From positions 50,090 through 114,089 of the forward strand of contig JAFZSI010000044.1 of the NCBI GenBank assembly GCA_017619445.1: a stretch of DNA of 64,000 nt, written 5' to 3'. Each line of letters opens with the position of its first letter. The stretch's first letter is position 1. The notes under the pieces were generated by a model. The model saw only the letters and a list, made by a program, of their open reading frames with translations, had not been told where the DNA came from and searched no databases. The position numbers and the translations under genes are program-made. This stretch comes from Prevotella sp. GTDB lineage: Bacteria; Bacteroidota; Bacteroidia; Bacteroidales; Bacteroidaceae. Positions 10,025 to 18,850 of the stretch are shown here, piece by piece.

Positions 10025-10479
10025 GGTTATTTCTTGATACAAACATTTTTGTAGAGTTTATCGAGCAACGCAAGCAGTTTGAGCAAGTTTGTCTGTTGAT
10101 TGATTCCATTCTCGAAAAAAGGTTTTCTGCCTTTATTTCAACAGGAAGTCTTTACACGTTGGCTTTTCTCTTTGAACGCAGTTTGAAACGGCAAGATGTT
10201 CATCGCCCCGAGCTAACAACACGATTACGTGGTTATTTGGATGAGGTGTTGAGTATGGCAACGTTGGTGGAATTATCTCACGCTGGGGCTGTTCGAGCTA
10301 TTTCTCCAAATGGCTTATGTGACATTGAGGACAGTTTCCAATATCAATGTGCCATTGAAAACCATTGTGACGTGTTCATTACCATTAATATTCATGATTT
10401 CGAAAAGAAGAACACTAAGGTAATGGAGATTCTAACTCCTTTGCAGTTTGTTGAAAAATATATGCAAAATCATCCATGA
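10021..10479 (+). CDS. PIN-domain protein, VapC-like toxin
   Basis: A 152-residue PIN-domain nuclease candidate. The acidic residues expected to bind Mg2+ are D6 (LDTNIF), E52, D104 (DIEDS) and D117 (CDVFIT). VapC toxins cut specific RNAs, often tRNA or 23S rRNA; the target here is unknown. Its ATG overlaps the antitoxin stop (ATGA), so translation is coupled. Base composition is visibly more A+T-rich than in the flanking housekeeping genes, which suggests acquisition. Confidence 0.82.
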   Translation: MRLFLDTNIFVEFIEQRKQFEQVCLLIDSILEKRFSAFISTGSLYTLAFLFERSLKRQDVHRPELTTRLRGYLDEVLSMATLVELSHAGAVRAISPNGLCDIEDSFQYQCAIENHCDVFITINIHDFEKKNTKVMEILTPLQFVEKYMQNHP

Positions 10480-10625
10480 AATGCACGCTGAACATACGGT
10501 GAACAGATTGTTCTTGAGTGTGGCGGCTAATGGGAGGAGACGGCTTTTCTGATGAAATCGCATGAAGTTGTTGGGCAAGAATAATCCCTGTTGCAGAATC
10601 TGTACGTACCGCATGGAAACAATTA

Positions 10626-10650
10626 CAGCGAAGCTGATGGGGCTTCGCTG
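10626..10650 (-). terminator. Possible terminator of the YtxH/holin-like operon
   Basis: A 9-bp stem (CAGCGAAGC / GCTTCGCTG) with a 7-base loop lies about 30 bases after the last minus-strand stop. The T tract beyond it on that strand is weak. The rest of 10480-10680 shows no gene that I recognise. Confidence 0.4.
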
Positions 10651-10681
10651 ACGAGCGGTGGAAGAAATCTGTTGCGGTTTC

Positions 10682-10960
10682 TTATTTCTTTTTTCCTTTG
10701 AACTTGCGGTAGAGTTTCCATCCCAGGATTAGCCCGTCGAGCACGCCGGCGCCCGTGTTCATGAGTCCTGACACGCGCATGCCTTTACTCGACTTTTCCG
10801 GTTTGTGGAAAAGCGTCTTCCAGAGTGCATGAATCTGAGCGTCGTCTTTCTGTATCTGCTTGCGCAGTTGCTCTTTGCGCTTTTTGATGGCAACGAGCGA
10901 CTTGTACGACGGCATCATGCCTTCGGGTTGTGCGGGGGGGAGTTGGTTGTAGGTGTTCAT
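10682..10960 (-). CDS. Small hypothetical protein of the YtxH/holin-X cluster
   Basis: A 92-residue protein with a basic coiled-coil-like middle (KKRKEQLRKQIQKDDAQIHALWKTLF) and a C-terminal hydrophobic hairpin (GLMNTGAGVLDGLILGWKLY) ending in a run of lysines. I do not recognise a named family. It is third in a minus-strand run with a holin-X-like membrane protein and a YtxH protein, a set common in Bacteroidales and linked to envelope or stress functions. A peripheral membrane location is likely. Confidence 0.72.
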   Translation of the reverse strand: MNTYNQLPPAQPEGMMPSYKSLVAIKKRKEQLRKQIQKDDAQIHALWKTLFHKPEKSSKGMRVSGLMNTGAGVLDGLILGWKLYRKFKGKKK

Positions 10961-10987
10961 GGGGATGATGAGGAGTGGTTGGCTGTG

Positions 10988-11335
10988 CTATTCCATGAGC
11001 AGGCTTGCGAGAAACCTTACCAGGGGTCGCTCCACCCAGCGTTTGCGGAAGATGACGAACAGCACGAGGGCCACCAGATAGACTGCGGCCACAATGCAGA
11101 AGGCCGTGGCCTGTCCGATGTGCGGGGCCAAGGCGTAGGCAGCTGCGAATGAGAAGTAGATGAGCATGATGATGAGCAGCAGAAACAGCACTGCCGCAAT
11201 GATGAGAGCAGTGATGAGCCGCACAACCTTGTCAATTACATCGAGCTTCACGAATTCGCTCTGAAGCCCGATGTAATGTTTCAGCACTTCGACCAGCTGA
11301 CCGATGGTTTCTATGTTTCTGTCGCTTGCGAACAC
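10988..11335 (-). CDS. Phage-holin-3-6/'holin-X' family membrane protein
   Basis: A 115-residue protein with a short amphipathic N-terminus and two long hydrophobic helices (about residues 39-63 and 78-96). It fits the Phage_holin_3_6 (putative holin-X) family. Despite the name, members in Bacteroidetes lie in chromosomal clusters with YtxH proteins and are not part of prophages; no phage genes are near. A role in envelope stress is assumed in the literature but not shown here. Confidence 0.8.
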   Translation of the reverse strand: MFASDRNIETIGQLVEVLKHYIGLQSEFVKLDVIDKVVRLITALIIAAVLFLLLIIMLIYFSFAAAYALAPHIGQATAFCIVAAVYLVALVLFVIFRKRWVERPLVRFLASLLME

Positions 11336-11354
11336 AGCCGGTGCAGTTTATCTG

Positions 11355-11573
11355 TTAGTCGATTGCCTCTGCGGCGGCCTCCTTGATGTCGTCAACGAGG
11401 TCTTCCATTTCCTTGCGGTTGATTTTGATGTTGTGCTTCTTGCAGAAATCATCTACGGTGTCTGAGATTTTTGCACGGGTGTCGGTACCCTTTTCGGGAG
11501 CCATGAGCAATCCGAGAGCTGCGCCAGCAATGGCACCTCCGAGGAATGCGCCGATATAGCCAATAGTTTTCAT
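11355..11573 (-). CDS. YtxH-domain protein
   Basis: A 72-residue protein with one Gly-rich membrane helix (YIGAFLGGAIAGAALGLLMAPEKG), the hallmark of YtxH, followed by an acidic helical tail. B. subtilis YtxH is a general-stress protein. The ATG at 11573 gives the standard N-terminus (MKTIGYIG); a longer frame to 11651 is probably not translated. It heads the three-gene operon with the holin-X-like protein and the small hypothetical protein. Confidence 0.82.
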   Translation of the reverse strand: MKTIGYIGAFLGGAIAGAALGLLMAPEKGTDTRAKISDTVDDFCKKHNIKINRKEMEDLVDDIKEAAAEAID

Positions 11574-11676
11574 ACGCTTTTTTGTTTTTATGGGGTTAAT
11601 AATAAATATGTGTGCTGTTTTCCATACGCTTGCCCGCTGTGTGTCGGGCATGAGGGTTGGTGTTGTAAAGCACTCG

Positions 11677-11684
11677 CAAATTTA
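11677..11684 (-). promoter_or_regulatory. -7 element for the YtxH operon
   Basis: TAAATTTG on the minus strand, about 103 bases upstream of the YtxH ATG. No clear -33 box was found at the right spacing. Confidence 0.4.
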
Positions 11685-11864
11685 CGAAATCTTTTGCGAA
11701 GTAAAGAAAAAAGCGGTCTATTTTTTGTTAAAAAGGGCGTATTTCCTTGATTTAACAAACTTTATGTGCCATTTTTCTGCTTTTTTGATTGTTTTTGTGT
11801 AATTTCGCACGGAAAAATAGAATCAAACAAATTATTAATCATAAAAAACAACACAGAATTGATT

Positions 11865-12356
11865 ATGAAAAAACTAATGATTGTTTGCGCAGGAATGTGC
11901 ATGTTGATTGCATTTGCAAGTTGTGGCGGTTCTAAGGAAAGCGCTTACCGCAAGGCTTATGAAAAGGCAAAGGCTCAGGAAGCTGCTAACAGCGGCCAGG
12001 GCATTGAGGAAGAGGTTACCGTAGTGGCTCCGGTGGTGACACGCCCCGCTACTCAGAACACTGTTGTTGACAACGGCGACAATGTTTCTGTACGCCAGGA
12101 GGCTGTATCGGTAATCAGCGGTGCCGGCCTGCGCAATTTCAGCGTGGTGGTTGGCTCGTTCTCTCTGAAGACCAACGCCGAAGGCCTGCAGAACACCCTG
12201 AAGTCTGCCGGTTACGACGCACAGATTGCCTACAACTCCGAGCGCAACATGTATCGCGTGATAGCCGCCACTTACGATAACAAGCTCGATGCCGCCCGCA
12301 GCCGCGACCAGTTCCGCAGTCAGTATCCTGACGCATGGCTGCTCTTCGCCAAGTAA
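11865..12356 (+). CDS. SPOR-domain lipoprotein
   Basis: A 163-residue lipoprotein (lipobox LIAFASC) with a low-complexity linker and a C-terminal SPOR domain of ~70 residues (FSVVVGSFSLKTNAEGL... to the end). SPOR domains bind denuded glycan strands at division septa, so it likely acts at the septal peptidoglycan in the periplasm. The ATG at 11865 starts the signal peptide; a longer in-frame extension has no support. A TAATTTCG box (11800-11807) is a possible -7 element. ruvX follows 16 bp downstream. Confidence 0.9.
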   Translation: MKKLMIVCAGMCMLIAFASCGGSKESAYRKAYEKAKAQEAANSGQGIEEEVTVVAPVVTRPATQNTVVDNGDNVSVRQEAVSVISGAGLRNFSVVVGSFSLKTNAEGLQNTLKSAGYDAQIAYNSERNMYRVIAATYDNKLDAARSRDQFRSQYPDAWLLFAK

Positions 12357-12372
12357 AAACAACGACAGCGAA

Positions 12373-12801
12373 GTGGCGCGTATCTTGTCTATCGATTACG
12401 GTAAGAAACGTACAGGAATAGCAGTCACCGACCCTCTGCAGATTATCGCTGGGGGGTTGGCGACTGTTTCTACTTCTGAGCTGTTCGGTTTTCTTTCCGA
12501 CTATGTGGCCCGCGAACCCGTAGAGCTGCTTGTGGTGGGCAAGCCTGTGCAGCCCGACGGGCAGCCCAGCGAGAACCTGCAGCGCGTGGAGCAGTTTGTC
12601 AACCGTTGGCGCAAAGCCATGCCCGCCATCCCCGTAGCGTATTTCGACGAGCGATTTACCTCAGTGCTGGCCCATCGGGCCATGATTGACGGTGGCCTGC
12701 GCAAGAAAGCCCGTCAGAACAAGGCACTGGTGGATGAAATCAGTGCCACCATCATTCTTGAGGACTATTTGCGCTCAAGACAATTGTCCGTAACTCCTTG
12801 A
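12373..12801 (+). CDS. ruvX: Putative Holliday junction resolvase RuvX/YqgF
   Basis: A 142-residue YqgF-family protein with the RNase H-like fold. ILSIDYGKKRTGIAVTD near the N-terminus carries the first catalytic Asp. A Glu/Asp pair lies in YFDERFTSVLA, and the final Asp is in LVDEISATIILEDYL. In E. coli the family acts in 16S rRNA 5'-end maturation and is also proposed to resolve Holliday junctions. No ATG suits; the GTG at 12373 gives the standard start (MARILSIDYG). It lies 16 bp after the SPOR gene. Confidence 0.92.
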   Translation: MARILSIDYGKKRTGIAVTDPLQIIAGGLATVSTSELFGFLSDYVAREPVELLVVGKPVQPDGQPSENLQRVEQFVNRWRKAMPAIPVAYFDERFTSVLAHRAMIDGGLRKKARQNKALVDEISATIILEDYLRSRQLSVTP

Positions 12802-12824
12802 CTCTCCATAAATAGCAATCGAAA

Positions 12825-12862
12825 ATTGTAAATAGTAAATAGTAAATAGTAAATAGTAAATG
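12825..12862 (+). repeat. Heptanucleotide repeat (AAATAGT)n that contains the def start codon
   Basis: Four to five tandem copies of AAATAGT run up to and into the ATG of def at 12860; the start codon is made by the last, changed unit (AGTAAATGG). The same 'gtaaatagtaaat' sequence recurs in frame inside the metal-ATPase gene near 57420-57475. Confidence 0.85.
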
Positions 12863-13420
12863 GTTTTACCTATTTATATATATGGGCAGCCTGTGCTCCG
12901 AAAGGAGTCGCAGGACATACCCAAAGACTATCCTGGCCTGCAGCAGCTGATCAGCGACATGTATGAGACGCTCACTCAGGCCGACGGCATCGGACTGGCC
13001 GCGCCGCAGATTGGCAAGGACATCCGCGTGGTGGTAATCGACCTCACTCCGCTGGCCGACGACATGCCCGAATACAAGGATTTCCGCCATGCCTACATCA
13101 ATGCGCACATCGTGGAGTACGACGACACCAAGACCGAGACGATGGAGGAGGGCTGCCTGAGCTTGCCCGGCATCCACGAGAACGTCAACCGTCCGACACG
13201 CATCCACGTGCAGTATCTTGACGAGCAGCTTCAGGAGCACGACGAATGGGTGGAGGGCTATCTGGCCCGCGTCATGCAGCATGAGTTCGACCATCTCGAT
13301 GCCACCATGTTTGTTGACCGCGTCAGCCCCCTTCGCAAACAGCTCATCAAGAGCAAGCTGCGCTCGCTGCTTCAAGGCCGTTTCCGCTGCGCTTACCGTA
13401 ACAAGCCAGCGAGAAGATAA
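12860..13420 (+). CDS. def: Peptide deformylase
   Basis: Removes the N-formyl group from new proteins. All three motifs are present: GIGLAAPQ (residues 43-50), EGCLSLP (97-103, metal ligand C99) and QHEFDHL (140-146, ligands H141 and H145, catalytic E142). At 186 residues it is of standard size. The start codon is embedded in a heptanucleotide repeat and has no Shine-Dalgarno-like sequence. It lies 58 bp after ruvX. Confidence 0.96.
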   Translation: MVLPIYIYGQPVLRKESQDIPKDYPGLQQLISDMYETLTQADGIGLAAPQIGKDIRVVVIDLTPLADDMPEYKDFRHAYINAHIVEYDDTKTETMEEGCLSLPGIHENVNRPTRIHVQYLDEQLQEHDEWVEGYLARVMQHEFDHLDATMFVDRVSPLRKQLIKSKLRSLLQGRFRCAYRNKPARR

Positions 13421-13428
13421 ATGATGAT

Positions 13429-13540
13429 TGATAATTGACAATTGATTTTCTATTTTTAATTCTAAGTAAAATATCAATGGGATTGAAGTGTGGAATTAAA
13501 AGGCTATTGTTGTTTGCCGTGCTTCAATTGTCAATTATCA
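13429..13540. repeat. Inverted 'caattgtcaattatca' repeat around the TPR gene start
   Basis: TGATAATTGACAATTG (13429-13444) is the exact complement of CAATTGTCAATTATCA (13525-13540). More direct copies of 'gtcaatt' follow to 13557. The left arm lies in the leader and the right arm inside the signal-peptide codons. A hairpin of these arms would enclose the start codon at 13477. Confidence 0.8.
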
Positions 13541-15471
13541 GTTGTCAATTGTCAATTTGCAGAGCCCAGTTCAACACCGAACGCCTGATAAACGTGGGGC
13601 GGAGCGCGCTTTATTATGAGGACTACGTGCTTAGCATCCAGTATTTCAATCAGGCCATATCGGCAAAGCCTTGGCTGTATGAGCCGTGGTTCTACCGTGG
13701 TGTGGCCAAGTTCTATCTCGACGACTTCGGGGGCGCTGAGGCCGACTGCACCGAGGCCATCCGCATCAATCCCTATATTACCGGCATCTACGAGCTGCGC
13801 GGGCTGTGCCGCATCAGGCAGAAGAAATACACCGACGCCATCACCGACTACGACAAGGCCCTGCAGTACGACCCCACAAACCAGGGATTCTGGTATAACC
13901 GTGTGCTCTGCCGCATTCAGGACAAAGACTTCGAAGGCGCGCACCACGACCTCGACTCCATGACCTCGCGGTGGAAGAAATATGCGCCTGCATTCTCGCT
14001 CAAGGCCGACGTGTTCATACAGCAGGGCGATACGCTCAAGGGAGCCGAATGGCTCGACAAAAGCCTTGAGATTGACCCCTACAATGGCGATGCCTGGACC
14101 GTGCGCGCCGCCATCAGCCTGTCGCGCCGCAACTGGCGCGAGGCAGAACAGCAGCTAAGCAAGGCCATACACCTGAAGCCCAAGGTGGTTGGCAACTACA
14201 TCAACCGCGCCCTGGCCCGCTACAACATCAACAACCTTCGTGGTGCCATGCAAGACTATGACAAGGCTATCGACCTCGACCCCAACAACTTTATCGGACA
14301 CTACAACCGCGCGCAGCTACGTGTGCAGGTGGGCGACGACAACCGCGCCATTCTCGACTTCGACTACATCCTGGAGCATGAGCCTGACGACGTGATGGCC
14401 CGATTCAACCGTGCGCTGTTGCGTGACCGTACGGGTGACCTTCGCGGAGCCATCGAAGACTATTCGCGCGTCATTGATGTCTATCCGAACTTCTGGACCG
14501 GCTTGCACTATCGCGCCCGCTGCTACCGCCGTCTGGGCATGACGGCCAAGGCCGAGATGGACGAGTTCCGCATTTTCAAGGCTCAGATGGACAAGCACTT
14601 GGGAATACAGCCACGGTTGAAGAAACACCAGATGCGAAAGCAGAGTGACATTGACTTGGACAAGTACAACCAGCTCGTTGTGGCCGACGACCAGAATGTG
14701 GAGCACGAGTACAACAGCGCATGGCGCGGTAAGGTTCAGAACCGCAAGGTGGAAACGCAGCTCATGCCCATGTATCAGCTCAGTTTTGCCCAGTACGACA
14801 ACGGCGTGAACACGTTCCAGGCTTTTGACACAGAGGTGGAACGGTTCAACCGCACACAGTCACCCGGCAGACAGCTATTCCTGAGTTGTTCGCAGCGCAC
14901 CCTCACGCAGGAAGAATTGGAGGAGTGCTTCAAACTCATTGAATCGCTCACCCAGGCCATTACCGGCAAGCGCACGGCTGCCGAAAGTATGCCCTTGCTG
15001 CTGCAACGTGCCGTGGCCTATGCCAAGACCCAGAATTTCGACGATGCTATGAGCGACCTCACGCTGTGCATACAGACCGACAGCACCTGTGTGCTTGCCT
15101 ACTGGCAGCGCGCCGCCTGTCAGGCAATGGTCAATGAGTTCAACGCATCGCAAGGCATTGACGTACAGCTGAAAAGCGCGCGAGCCATGGACGATTTCAA
15201 CCATGCCGTTAGCTTGCATTCCAACAGTGCCTATCTGCTCTACGACCGAGCCAATCTCCATGCCGCACGCAAAGAATATGCAAAGGCTATTGACGACTAT
15301 TCCGCCGCGCTCAAAATCAATCCACGGCTTGCCGAAGCCTACTTTAACCGCGGCTATGCCCGCATCATGGCTAACCAGAAGACCGATGGCATTCGCGACC
15401 TAAGCCGCGCAGGCGAACTTGGACTATACGATGCCTATAGTGTCATCAAGCAGTTCAGCGGCGAGAAGTAG
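13477..15471 (+). CDS. Secreted tetratricopeptide-repeat (TPR) protein
   Basis: A 664-residue protein with a signal peptide and about ten TPR units. Eight are almost continuous (residues ~30-350), then comes a linker with the KKHQMRKQSDIDLDKYNQLVVADDQ segment, and further TPRs lie at the C-terminus (AKAIDDYSAALKINPRLAEAYFNRGYA). TPR arrays bind partner proteins; a periplasmic or outer-membrane role is likely. The hydrophobic core of the signal peptide (LQLSIISCQLSI) is encoded by the CAATTGTCAATT repeat, an odd origin for a functional element. The ATG at 13477 is preferred to an in-frame codon at 13435. Confidence 0.88.
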   Translation: MGLKCGIKRLLLFAVLQLSIISCQLSICRAQFNTERLINVGRSALYYEDYVLSIQYFNQAISAKPWLYEPWFYRGVAKFYLDDFGGAEADCTEAIRINPYITGIYELRGLCRIRQKKYTDAITDYDKALQYDPTNQGFWYNRVLCRIQDKDFEGAHHDLDSMTSRWKKYAPAFSLKADVFIQQGDTLKGAEWLDKSLEIDPYNGDAWTVRAAISLSRRNWREAEQQLSKAIHLKPKVVGNYINRALARYNINNLRGAMQDYDKAIDLDPNNFIGHYNRAQLRVQVGDDNRAILDFDYILEHEPDDVMARFNRALLRDRTGDLRGAIEDYSRVIDVYPNFWTGLHYRARCYRRLGMTAKAEMDEFRIFKAQMDKHLGIQPRLKKHQMRKQSDIDLDKYNQLVVADDQNVEHEYNSAWRGKVQNRKVETQLMPMYQLSFAQYDNGVNTFQAFDTEVERFNRTQSPGRQLFLSCSQRTLTQEELEECFKLIESLTQAITGKRTAAESMPLLLQRAVAYAKTQNFDDAMSDLTLCIQTDSTCVLAYWQRAACQAMVNEFNASQGIDVQLKSARAMDDFNHAVSLHSNSAYLLYDRANLHAARKEYAKAIDDYSAALKINPRLAEAYFNRGYARIMANQKTDGIRDLSRAGELGLYDAYSVIKQFSGEK

Positions 15472-15607
15472 TTTTTCATGGTTAAGAGGCTTTTCTTCCC
15501 TATAGGATTTATAGGGCTTTTTAACTTCGTTGCATTGCTGTGCTTGTTTATGAACGTTAAATAATGAAAAAACGGGCTTTTCGTTTTCTTATTTGACGGC
15601 ATAGTAG

Positions 15608-15615
15608 TATCTTTG
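15608..15615 (+). promoter_or_regulatory. thrS -7 element
   Basis: TATCTTTG followed by GCAGG, 28 bases upstream of the thrS ATG. A TTTG lies only 12 bp upstream, too close, so the -33 box is unclear. Confidence 0.55.
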
Positions 15616-15643
15616 CAGGTTGAAAAATAAATACTAAGTTGTT

Positions 15644-17590
15644 ATGGTAATTAAAATCACTTTCCCTGACGGTTCTGTTCGCGAATACGAACAGGGCGTT
15701 ACTGGTTATCAAATCGCAGAGAGCATTTCGCCGGCTCTCGCCCGCGACGTTGTATCTTGCGGGGTCAATGGCGAGACTGTTGAACTCAACCGGCCTATTA
15801 ATGAGGATGCCTCCATCGCCCTTTATAAGTTTGGCGACGACGAGGGCAAGCACACCTTCTGGCACACCAGCGCACACCTGCTGGCCGAGGCGCTGAAGGA
15901 GCTTTATCCTGGCATTCAGTTCGGATTCGGACCAGCCATTGAGAACGGATTCTTCTACGATGTGCTGCTGCCCGACGGACAGGCCATTAAGGAGAGCGAT
16001 TTCCCGAAGATTGAAGACAAGATGCGCGAACTGGCCAAGCAGAATGAGCCCGTGGTACGCCGAGAGGTGGCTAAGGCCGACGCGCTCAAAGAATTTGCCG
16101 CCGACGGTCAGACCTACAAGTGCGAGCACATTGACCAGGATCTTGAGGACGGCACTATTTCCACATACACGCAGGGCAGTTTCACAGACCTTTGCCGCGG
16201 CCCACACCTGGTTTCGACAGGTGCCATCAAAGCCCTGAAACTCACCAGCGTGGCTGGCGCATTCTGGCGTGGCGATGCCAACCGTGAGCAGATGCAGCGA
16301 CTGTATGGCATTTCTTTCCCCAAGAAAAAAATGCTCGACGAATATCTCGTCATGCTTGAGGAAGCCAAGAAGCGAGACCATCGCAAAATCGGCAAGGAGA
16401 TGGAGCTGTTCATGTTCTCCGAGCGTGTGGGCAAGGGTCTGCCCATCTGGCTGCCCAAAGGCACAGAGTTGCGCCTGCGGTTGCAGGACCACTTGCGCCG
16501 GGTTCAGAAACGCTTTGGTTATCAGGAGGTAATCACGCCGCATATTGGTTCGAAGAATCTCTACGTAACCAGCGGACACTATGCACATTATGGAAAGGAT
16601 TCGTTCCGTCCCATCACTACTCCCGAGGAGGGCGAGGAATACATGCTGAAACCCATGAACTGTCCTCACCACTGCGAGATTTTCGCATCGAAACCGCGTT
16701 CCTACCGCGAGTTGCCGCTGCGATTGGCTGAGTTTGGAACGGTCTATCGTTACGAGCAGAGTGGTGAGCTTCACGGACTGACACGCGTGCGTTCGTTTAC
16801 ACAGGATGATGCCCACCTGTTCTGCCGCCCCGACCAGGTGAAGCAGGAGTTTCTGAATGTGATGGACATCATTAACATCGTCCTCACCGCTTTTGGATTC
16901 AACTTCGAGGCACAGATTTCGCTCCGCGACCCCAACGACCACGAGAAATACGTGGGAACCGACGAAGACTGGGCACTCGCTGAGCGCGCCATCGTCGAGG
17001 CCTGCGAGGAAAAGGGTCTGCCCGCGAAGGTGGAGTACGGCGAGGCTGCTTTCTACGGTCCCAAACTCGACTTCATGATTAAGGATGCCATTGGCCGACG
17101 CTGGCAGCTGGGCACCATTCAGGTGGACTACAACCTGCCCAAGCGTTTCCAGTTGGAATATACCGACGAGGACAACACCAAGAAAACGCCCGTCATGATT
17201 CACCGTGCGCCATTCGGAAGTATGGAGCGATTCACCGCCGTGCTTATCGAGCATACCGCCGGACATTTCCCGCTCTGGCTCACGCCCGACCAGGTGGCCA
17301 TTCTGCCGCTTTCGGAGAAATACAACGACTATGCCCGCGAGGTGGCCAAGAAATTTGACATGCAGGGAGTGCGCGCCACTATCGACCTGCGCAACGAGAA
17401 ACTGGGCCGCAAGATTCGCGACAACGAGCTGAAACGAGTGCCCTATATGGTGATTGTTGGCGAGAAAGAGGCTGCCGACGGACTGGTCAGCATGCGCCAG
17501 CAGGGTGGTGGAGAACAGGCAACCATGACCATTCAGGAGTTCATTGACAAAATCAATGGTGAAGTGGCCGAAATGACAAAGAACTTTTAA
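15644..17590 (+). CDS. thrS: Threonyl-tRNA synthetase
   Basis: A full-length class II synthetase of 648 residues. It has an N-terminal TGS domain (1-60), and the HxxxH editing domain ([15 protein letters not shown] near residue 72, with a CxxxH partner near 180). The catalytic core includes [10 protein letters not shown] and the [23 protein letters not shown] motif 2 block, and the C-terminal anticodon-binding domain ends near [13 protein letters not shown]. The zinc-binding Cys is in MNCPHH. A terminator-like hairpin follows before infC. Confidence 0.97.
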   Translation: MVIKITFPDGSVREYEQGVTGYQIAESISPALARDVVSCGVNGETVELNRPINEDASIALYKFGDDEGKHTFWHTSAHLLAEALKELYPGIQFGFGPAIENGFFYDVLLPDGQAIKESDFPKIEDKMRELAKQNEPVVRREVAKADALKEFAADGQTYKCEHIDQDLEDGTISTYTQGSFTDLCRGPHLVSTGAIKALKLTSVAGAFWRGDANREQMQRLYGISFPKKKMLDEYLVMLEEAKKRDHRKIGKEMELFMFSERVGKGLPIWLPKGTELRLRLQDHLRRVQKRFGYQEVITPHIGSKNLYVTSGHYAHYGKDSFRPITTPEEGEEYMLKPMNCPHHCEIFASKPRSYRELPLRLAEFGTVYRYEQSGELHGLTRVRSFTQDDAHLFCRPDQVKQEFLNVMDIINIVLTAFGFNFEAQISLRDPNDHEKYVGTDEDWALAERAIVEACEEKGLPAKVEYGEAAFYGPKLDFMIKDAIGRRWQLGTIQVDYNLPKRFQLEYTDEDNTKKTPVMIHRAPFGSMERFTAVLIEHTAGHFPLWLTPDQVAILPLSEKYNDYAREVAKKFDMQGVRATIDLRNEKLGRKIRDNELKRVPYMVIVGEKEAADGLVSMRQQGGGEQATMTIQEFIDKINGEVAEMTKNF

Positions 17591-17675
17591 GAAGTTATGG
17601 TGAGATAACGTGTTAATATGTAGCAAATAACAGAATTTGTCAGAATGTTATTCTGCCTTTAATCACGTTGCTTTG

Positions 17676-17712
17676 AATATTCCCGAAAGTCTAAATGATT
17701 TTCGGGAATATT
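17676..17712 (+). terminator. Terminator after thrS
   Basis: A 13-bp perfect stem, AATATTCCCGAAA (17676-17688) with TTTCGGGAATATT (17700-17712) and an 11-base loop, followed by TTCT. Confidence 0.7.
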
Positions 17713-17783
17713 TTCTATGTTAAAAAAATGTAATTTGTGAAAAGAAATTTCTTTTTGCAGACTCCTAACTCCCAACTTTTCAC

Positions 17784-17791
17784 TACCTTTG
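17784..17791 (+). promoter_or_regulatory. infC operon -7 element
   Basis: TACCTTTG followed by CACCCGC, 24 bases before the infC ATG. The same TACCTTTGCACCCGC sequence stands before rpsF (55697), so the two ribosomal operons share an extended core promoter. Confidence 0.65.
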
Positions 17792-17815
17792 CACCCGCTT
17801 AACAAAAACAGTTGA

Positions 17816-18541
17816 ATGAAGAACGACAAAAAAGGACCTCAGTACCGCGTTAATGAGCAAATCAGAGTGCGCGAAGTACGCATTGTTGGGGATGGCGGTT
17901 CTACCGTTGTGCCCACTCGTCAGGCATTGGACATGGCACGTCAGCAAGGCGTTGACCTTGTGGAGATTTCGCCCAACGCCAACCCGCCCGTTTGTCGTAT
18001 CATTGACTACAGCAAATTCCTCTACCAGCAGAAAAAACGCGCCAAGGAGCTCAAGCAGAAGCAGGTGAGACAGGAAGTGAAGGAAATACGTTTCGGACCT
18101 CAGACCGACGACCACGACTACAACTTCAAGCTGAAGCATGCCAAGGAATTTCTTGAGGAAGGCAACAAAGTGCGTGCCTACGTGTTCTTCCGCGGACGTT
18201 CCATTCTGTTTAAAGAGCAGGGCGAGGTGCTGCTGCTGCGTTTTGCCAACGATTTGGAAGAATACGGAAAGGTGGAGTCGATGCCCTCGCTCGAAGGCAA
18301 GAAGATGTTCCTCTATCTGTCGCCCAAGAAAACGGCCATCGTGAAAAAGAGCCAGCAGAAACGCGACAACGAGCGCCGCGAGGCGGAAGCCAAAGAGGCC
18401 GAGCGCAAGAGCAAGGAACAGGCTACCGAGACATTAGAAGGCAATGAAGGCGAACTGCCAGCCAACGGCGGACTCTTTGCCAACATCAAAGGCGGCGAAG
18501 AACTGCTGAAAAAGCTCAAAGGCGAAGAGGCAGAGGGATAA
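17816..18541 (+). CDS. infC: Translation initiation factor IF-3, with C-terminal extension
   Basis: IF-3 binds the 30S subunit and checks the start codon and initiator tRNA. The N domain begins [26 protein letters not shown], and the C domain holds the [30 protein letters not shown] block. At 241 residues it is about 60 longer than usual because of a Lys/Glu-rich tail (from ~residue 178 to 241), a feature seen in Bacteroidetes IF-3. The start is ATG at 17816, not the rare AUU used in E. coli. It leads the classic infC-rpmI-rplT operon. Confidence 0.95.
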   Translation: MKNDKKGPQYRVNEQIRVREVRIVGDGGSTVVPTRQALDMARQQGVDLVEISPNANPPVCRIIDYSKFLYQQKKRAKELKQKQVRQEVKEIRFGPQTDDHDYNFKLKHAKEFLEEGNKVRAYVFFRGRSILFKEQGEVLLLRFANDLEEYGKVESMPSLEGKKMFLYLSPKKTAIVKKSQQKRDNERREAEAKEAERKSKEQATETLEGNEGELPANGGLFANIKGGEELLKKLKGEEAEG

Positions 18542-18618
18542 ATGAATGAAGAGAAGTGCGTAACGCCCGGTATATGCGTTGCCACATATAATAAATAACC
18601 AATTAAATAAACAAAAAA

Positions 18619-18816
18619 ATGCCAAAAGTAAAGACAAATTCCGGCGCAAAGAAGCGTTTCCGCTTCACCGGTACAGGTAAGATCAAGAGACATCACGCTT
18701 ACCACAGTCACATCCTGACTAAGAAAACCAAAAAGCAGAAGAGAAACCTTGTGCACGATGCTATCGTTGACACGAGCAATGTAAAGCAAGTGCGCGACCT
18801 GCTGTGTCTCCGTTAA
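18619..18816 (+). CDS. rpmI: 50S ribosomal protein L35
   Basis: A 65-residue, highly basic protein with the L35 signature [21 protein letters not shown] near its start and the [20 protein letters not shown] block. It is the second gene of infC-rpmI-rplT. In E. coli, L20 represses this operon through the rpmI leader; the 77-base infC-rpmI gap here could hold such a site, but I cannot confirm it. Confidence 0.97.
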   Translation: MPKVKTNSGAKKRFRFTGTGKIKRHHAYHSHILTKKTKKQKRNLVHDAIVDTSNVKQVRDLLCLR

Positions 18817-18850
18817 ACCCTATTGTCGAACATTTAAAGAGTAAAAAATT

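Noticed and set aside
10480-10680. Gene in the gap between the PIN toxin and the YtxH cluster
   Set aside because: Only short frames without family resemblance; a weak hairpin is the only structure seen.
10988-11335. Prophage, suggested by a holin-type protein
   Set aside because: No other phage gene is nearby; the protein belongs to a chromosomal YtxH/holin-X cluster.
15557-17626. 689-codon antisense ORF over thrS (and similar long ones over GH13 at 61657-63162 and over fabD at 60565-61626)
   Set aside because: They are mirror frames of well-identified genes with high G+C at third codon positions; no family resemblance and no start signals.
17591-17815. L20/IF-3 leader riboregulator or a tRNA gene
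   Set aside because: The gap holds a simple terminator hairpin and a promoter; no cloverleaf or pseudoknot could be supported by eye.
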